From an uncultured Clostridia bacterium (lineage in GTDB: Bacteria > Bacillota > Clostridia > TANB77 > CAG-508), in NCBI GenBank assembly GCA_947581825.1, contig CANPVP010000001.1, positions 163,606 to 227,605 of the forward strand: 64,000 nucleotides of DNA. The letters are read 5' to 3'. Of this stretch, positions 60,793-64,000 are shown one piece after another. The notes beneath the pieces were generated by a model that had not been told where the DNA came from, searched no databases, and worked only from the letters and a program-made list of their open reading frames with translations. How positions within the stretch are numbered: position 1 is the first letter of the stretch; every line of letters starts with the position of its first letter. A program made the position numbers and the translations under genes.

Positions 60793-61560
60793 TTATACAA
60801 ATAAATTTTTTATTCCATTAATAATACCGGTAAAGACTTTTATAGTGCAATCGACTAAAGGTTTTAAAAGAGGAATTTCATTATATAAATTAATAAAATA
60901 ATTTCTTGTAGCAGGAATCATTGCAATGATTACAATGGCTATAACAATAACTAAAATAGTCACAAAAAAAGATAATATATCTTCTCTATTAGGAATTTTT
61001 ATTCCCAAAAAGTAAAAGTGACGCTTAGGAGATGTTGCTCTCCCATTATTTTGAGGAGTAGGTTGATAATAGTTAGTATTGTTATATTGAGGAGCAGTTT
61101 GATAGTTTTGATATTGTTGAGTATTTTGCTGATTATTTGCATAATTATTAGGTTGATAGTTAGATTGAGGAGGTTGCTGATAGTTATTTTGAGATGAATA
61201 ATTAGGGTTATAATTTTGATTGGTTGAGGTGTATCCATAATTTTGAGAGCTTTTCAAAGTTTCGAATTCGTCTGCAAGAGCATTATAATCATCTTCTAAC
61301 TTTTGATATTCTTCAATTGATACAGTAGAGGCTTGTTCCTCGAGAGCTAACTTTTGATCATATTCGGCTCGTAATTTCTCATCTGAAAGAACTTCATAGG
61401 CAGCACTGATTTTTTTAAACATTTCTGCTGACTCTTCTTTTTTCTCAGGAGGTTGCAAGTCGGGATGATATTTTTTTGCAAACATTTTATAAACTTTTTC
61501 AATAACCTCAGGAGAAGCATTTTTACTTACTTCTAATAATTCATAATAATTTTTTTCCAT
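60793..61560 (-). CDS. DnaJ-domain membrane protein with a Q/N-rich linker
   Basis: A 255-residue protein. The N-terminal J-domain (2-70) starts MEKNYYELLEVSKNASPEVI and holds the HPD motif at 32-34 (KKYHPDLQPP), so it can stimulate an Hsp70. After a short coiled coil, residues about 105-190 are almost only Gln, Asn, Tyr, Pro and Ser (QNYNPNYSSQNNYQQPP and similar). One membrane helix (about 206-226, ILSFFVTILVIVIAIVIIAM) and a short C-terminal amphipathic segment follow. The 15 codons before 61560 lack a ribosome site; AAGGA precedes this ATG. It is convergent with mgtA. Confidence 0.82.
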   Translation of the reverse strand: MEKNYYELLEVSKNASPEVIEKVYKMFAKKYHPDLQPPEKKEESAEMFKKISAAYEVLSDEKLRAEYDQKLALEEQASTVSIEEYQKLEDDYNALADEFETLKSSQNYGYTSTNQNYNPNYSSQNNYQQPPQSNYQPNNYANNQQNTQQYQNYQTAPQYNNTNYYQPTPQNNGRATSPKRHFYFLGIKIPNREDILSFFVTILVIVIAIVIIAMIPATRNYFINLYNEIPLLKPLVDCTIKVFTGIINGIKNLFV

Positions 61561-61690
61561 ATTTAGTATCCTTAAAATAATATATATATACACTTTAACA
61601 TACAAAGAGAAAAAAATCTATATTAATACTTGAAAAAAAATTATTATATGATAAAATAAAACAAGAAAATTTGTTTGATTAGGAGGAACT

Positions 61691-62284
61691 ATGTTTGCTT
61701 ATATAAAAGGTTCACTAGAAATGAAACTTAACAATTATGTAGTAATAGAAACAGGCGGAATAGGATATAAAATATTCATGACAGATACATCAATAGATAA
61801 AATTGGAGATATAGGAAGTATAGTAAAAGTGCATACATATTATTATGTAAGAGAAGATAATATCAGTTTATATGGATTTTTAACAAACGAAGAATTAAGA
61901 ATGTTTGAACTATTATTATCAGTTAGTGGAGTTGGAGCAAAATCAGCAATAACAATACTTTCATGCATAACACCATCAGAATTTGCAATAGCAATAATTT
62001 CAAATGATGTAGCAAAAATGAAAAAAGTAAAAGGTGTAGGTGCAAAAACAGCAGAAAGAATCATTTTAGAATTAAAGGATAAATTAAAAGATTACAATGG
62101 AGCAGAAATAGAAGAAAAGAAAAATAATAAAGTTGATGAAGAAAAAATATCAGAAGCAATTTCAGCTTTGCAGGTATTAGGATATAACAGAAAAGAAATA
62201 CTACAAGCAATGGAAAAAATTGATACAGATAAATTAGAAGTAGAAGATATAATTAGAAAAGGACTTTCTTTATTAGGAGTATAA
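61691..62284 (+). CDS. ruvA: Holliday junction branch migration protein RuvA
   Basis: RuvA binds Holliday junctions and loads the RuvB motor. The 197-residue protein has domain I (OB fold, MFAYIKGSLEMKLNNYVVIE), domain II with helix-hairpin-helix motifs SVSGVGAKSAITILS and VKGVGAKTAERIILELKDKL, an Lys/Glu linker and domain III (SEAISALQVLGYNRKEILQA). AGGAGGAAC precedes the ATG. RuvB normally follows RuvA, but the next gene 17 bases on (to the open frame) is rarA. RuvB may be elsewhere in the genome. Confidence 0.95.
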   Translation: MFAYIKGSLEMKLNNYVVIETGGIGYKIFMTDTSIDKIGDIGSIVKVHTYYYVREDNISLYGFLTNEELRMFELLLSVSGVGAKSAITILSCITPSEFAIAIISNDVAKMKKVKGVGAKTAERIILELKDKLKDYNGAEIEEKKNNKVDEEKISEAISALQVLGYNRKEILQAMEKIDTDKLEVEDIIRKGLSLLGV

Positions 62285-62312
62285 AATAAGATTAAAAAAT
62301 GTGGGGAGTTTT

Positions 62313-63554
62313 ATGGAATTATCAAAACCTTTGGCATATAGAATGAGACCAAAATCTTTAGAAGAGTTTGTGGGTCAAGAAAAAATAGTAGGAAAAGATA
62401 AAATTTTATATAGAACAATAAAAGCAGATAGGCTTACAAGCATAATTTTATGGGGACCACCAGGATGTGGTAAAACATCTTTAGCAAAAGTAATTAGTGA
62501 AACTACTAAATATAAATTTACTAGATTAAATGCTGTAACTTCAGGAGTTCCTGATATAAAAAAAGCAATAGAAGAAGCTAAAAATCCATTTTTAAATCCA
62601 ACAGGAAAATGTATTTTGTTTATTGATGAAATACATAGATTTAATAAGCTACAGCAAGATGCTTTACTACCATTTGTGGAAGATGGAACTGTAATTTTAA
62701 TTGGTGCTACAACTGAAAATCCATATTTTGAAGTTAATAAAGCTTTAATTTCTAGATCAATGATCTTTAAATTAGAACCTCTTACAGATAAAGATATTTT
62801 TACGATATTAAAATCATCTTTATCAAGAGAAGATGGTTTAGCTAGCTATAATGTAAAAATAGAAGATGAAACTTTAATGAAGATTGCACAAGTAAGTGGA
62901 GGAGATGTAAGAACAGCTCTAAATGGATTAGAAGTAGCAGTATTAACAACACCTGTAAATAGTGAAGGATATGTTGAAATAACAAATGAAATTGCAGCAG
63001 ATAGTGTAAGAAGTAGAAAAGCAATATTTGATAAAAATGGAGATAGTCATTACGATAATATAAGTGCATTTATAAAGTCAATGAGGGGAAGCGACCCTGA
63101 TGCAGCTATATTTTATCTTGCAAGAGCTTTAGAAGGAGGAGAAGATCCAGTATTTTTGGCAAGGAGAATTGTTATAGCAGCTTCAGAAGATGTTGGAATG
63201 GCAAATCCGCAAGCTCTAGTTGTTGCAACTTCTGCAATGCAGGCTGTAACTATGATTGGAATGCCAGAATCAAGAATAATATTATCAGAAGCTGCAACAT
63301 ATGTAGCAACATCAAAAAAATCTAATGCAACATATTTAGCTATAAATAGGGCTTTAGAAGATGTTAAAACAAAAGATACTGGAGAAATACCAATGCATAT
63401 AAGAAATGCACCAATAAGTGGAATGGAAAAGCAAGGTTATGGTGTAGGTTATAAATATCCTCATGATTATCCAAATCATGTTGTTGAGCAACAATATTTA
63501 CCAGATAAAATGTTAGGTACTAAGTATTATATAAAAGATGAGAATATAGAATAA
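62313..63554 (+). CDS. rarA: Replication-associated recombination protein RarA (MgsA)
   Basis: A 413-residue clamp-loader-like AAA+ ATPase that acts at stalled replication forks. It begins MELSKPLAYRMRPKSLEEFV; Walker A is WGPPGCGKTSLAK, Walker B is LFIDEIHRFNKLQQD, sensor 1 is GATTENPYF, and the C-terminal half has the tetramerisation region ending GYGVGYKYPHDYPNH. An in-frame GTG at 62301 overlaps the GGGGAG ribosome site, so the ATG at 62313 is used. It follows ruvA closely and probably shares its transcript. Confidence 0.94.
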   Translation: MELSKPLAYRMRPKSLEEFVGQEKIVGKDKILYRTIKADRLTSIILWGPPGCGKTSLAKVISETTKYKFTRLNAVTSGVPDIKKAIEEAKNPFLNPTGKCILFIDEIHRFNKLQQDALLPFVEDGTVILIGATTENPYFEVNKALISRSMIFKLEPLTDKDIFTILKSSLSREDGLASYNVKIEDETLMKIAQVSGGDVRTALNGLEVAVLTTPVNSEGYVEITNEIAADSVRSRKAIFDKNGDSHYDNISAFIKSMRGSDPDAAIFYLARALEGGEDPVFLARRIVIAASEDVGMANPQALVVATSAMQAVTMIGMPESRIILSEAATYVATSKKSNATYLAINRALEDVKTKDTGEIPMHIRNAPISGMEKQGYGVGYKYPHDYPNHVVEQQYLPDKMLGTKYYIKDENIE

Positions 63555-63570
63555 AAAAGCTCCATACCAT

Positions 63571-63605
63571 ATAAAAAAGCACACTGTGATAGTGTGCTTT
63601 TTTTG
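63571..63605. terminator. Terminator after rarA
   Basis: AAAAAAGCACACT / AGTGTGCTTTTTT stem with loop GTGAT and a T run. Confidence 0.85.
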
Positions 63606-63628
63606 TAGGAAAATTTTTTTGCTTTATT

Positions 63629-63850
63629 TTATTCTGATTTTTGCTTTTCGTCTGGAATATATTCCAATAAATCTGAAATTTGACAATTAAAAGCAGCACA
63701 GATGTTATTAAGGTGCTTAACATCTATACGTTTAATTTCTTCATAATACATTTTTGATACTGTTGCAGGTCTTATTTTGGCAATTTCTGCTAGAGATTTT
63801 TGACTCATTTTATTTTTGCCAAGTAAATCAGACAATTTTATCTTAATCAT
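63629..63850 (-). CDS. XRE family HTH regulator
   Basis: A 73-residue protein consisting of one Cro/C1-type HTH domain: MIKIKLSDLLGKNKMSQKSL, AEIAKIRPATVSKMYYEEIK, then RIDVKHLNNICAAFNCQISD and LLEYIPDEKQ. This short form (YozG/HTH_26 type) usually lacks a separate sensor domain. It is convergent with rarA across the terminator. The ATG is preceded by AGGGATGA. What lies upstream of it is outside the window. Confidence 0.85.
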   Translation of the reverse strand: MIKIKLSDLLGKNKMSQKSLAEIAKIRPATVSKMYYEEIKRIDVKHLNNICAAFNCQISDLLEYIPDEKQKSE

Positions 63851-64000
63851 ATATAATCATCCCTATTGAATAAAGTATTTTATACTAAATATAAAATAAG
63901 TATAATTTGTTGTATTTTATCATTATATGTAGTAAAATTACACATTATACGCAAAATATAACGTTTAAAGTAATAAAAAGTTGCCTAGCAGTAAAAAAGG

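Overview
The window is AT-rich, roughly 30% G+C by eye, with strong GGAGG-type ribosome binding sites and dense co-directional gene runs. It also carries spore genes (spoVAC, spoVAD, a BofC-like gene, a PdaB-like deacetylase), rubrerythrin and a class III fructose bisphosphatase. Together these point to a strictly anaerobic, spore-forming Clostridia-type Firmicute, probably an uncultured gut lineage. The species cannot be named from the sequence. No rRNA, tRNA or CRISPR array was seen.

Bases 1-21700 are mostly housekeeping genes: a partial unknown gene and lemA, a dodecin-spoVAC-spoVAD operon, fbp, rsmB, a ROK sugar kinase, a BofC-like gene, metK, dnaE, a Nudix gene, alr, a YgjV-like gene, a LOG-family gene, a RAYT transposase with a REP-like palindrome, a frameshifted comM, dprA, yraN and rubrerythrin. 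Convergent gene junctions in this part hold long structured repeats of about 178 bp, and GC-rich short palindromes lie at 5.0 and 8.9 kb.

Bases 22061-29147 hold the most striking arrangement. A PdaB-type sporulation polysaccharide deacetylase is split by a 6289-bp element that ends in a large serine recombinase. The element is bounded by a direct repeat, TAATTGTGC. Removing one repeat plus the element restores an uninterrupted 265-codon reading frame, so this is a skin-like intervening element in a spore gene. It also carries a GC-rich purM, a decayed PfkB-type kinase, an IS481-like insertion sequence and an unknown protein with a likely winged-helix start.

Bases 29200-33430 hold an unknown gene, a tandem OB-fold SSB, a PepV-type dipeptidase, and cysK behind a leader peptide with four consecutive cysteines plus an attenuator-like terminator. 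Bases 33580-39270 are a scrambled accessory zone with small Cys-rich genes, a phage tail remnant, a membrane protein, a frameshifted methyltransferase and a repeat/SH3 membrane protein.

Bases 39278-47562 form a type I restriction-modification operon: hsdM, hsdS, a membrane protein with a GT51-like transglycosylase signature, hsdR, a DUF5655-like nuclease and a zinc-type small protein. Bases 47943-50684 form a MerR / VIT-VWA operon with a recognisable MerR operator. Bases 51114-55774 hold an XRE regulator, an HNH-like small protein and a likely defence operon (AAA ATPase with a C-terminal HEPN motif, a protein with two C-terminal membrane segments, and DUF2971). From 56 kb onward housekeeping genes return: yqeG, an ArsC/Spx-like gene, maf, a magnesium P-type ATPase, a DnaJ-like membrane protein with a Q/N-rich linker, ruvA, rarA and a small XRE regulator.

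Several genes carry single-base frameshifts. Three of them share the same change, an extra C in an A-C-GG context, so sequencing or assembly error has to be considered alongside real decay.
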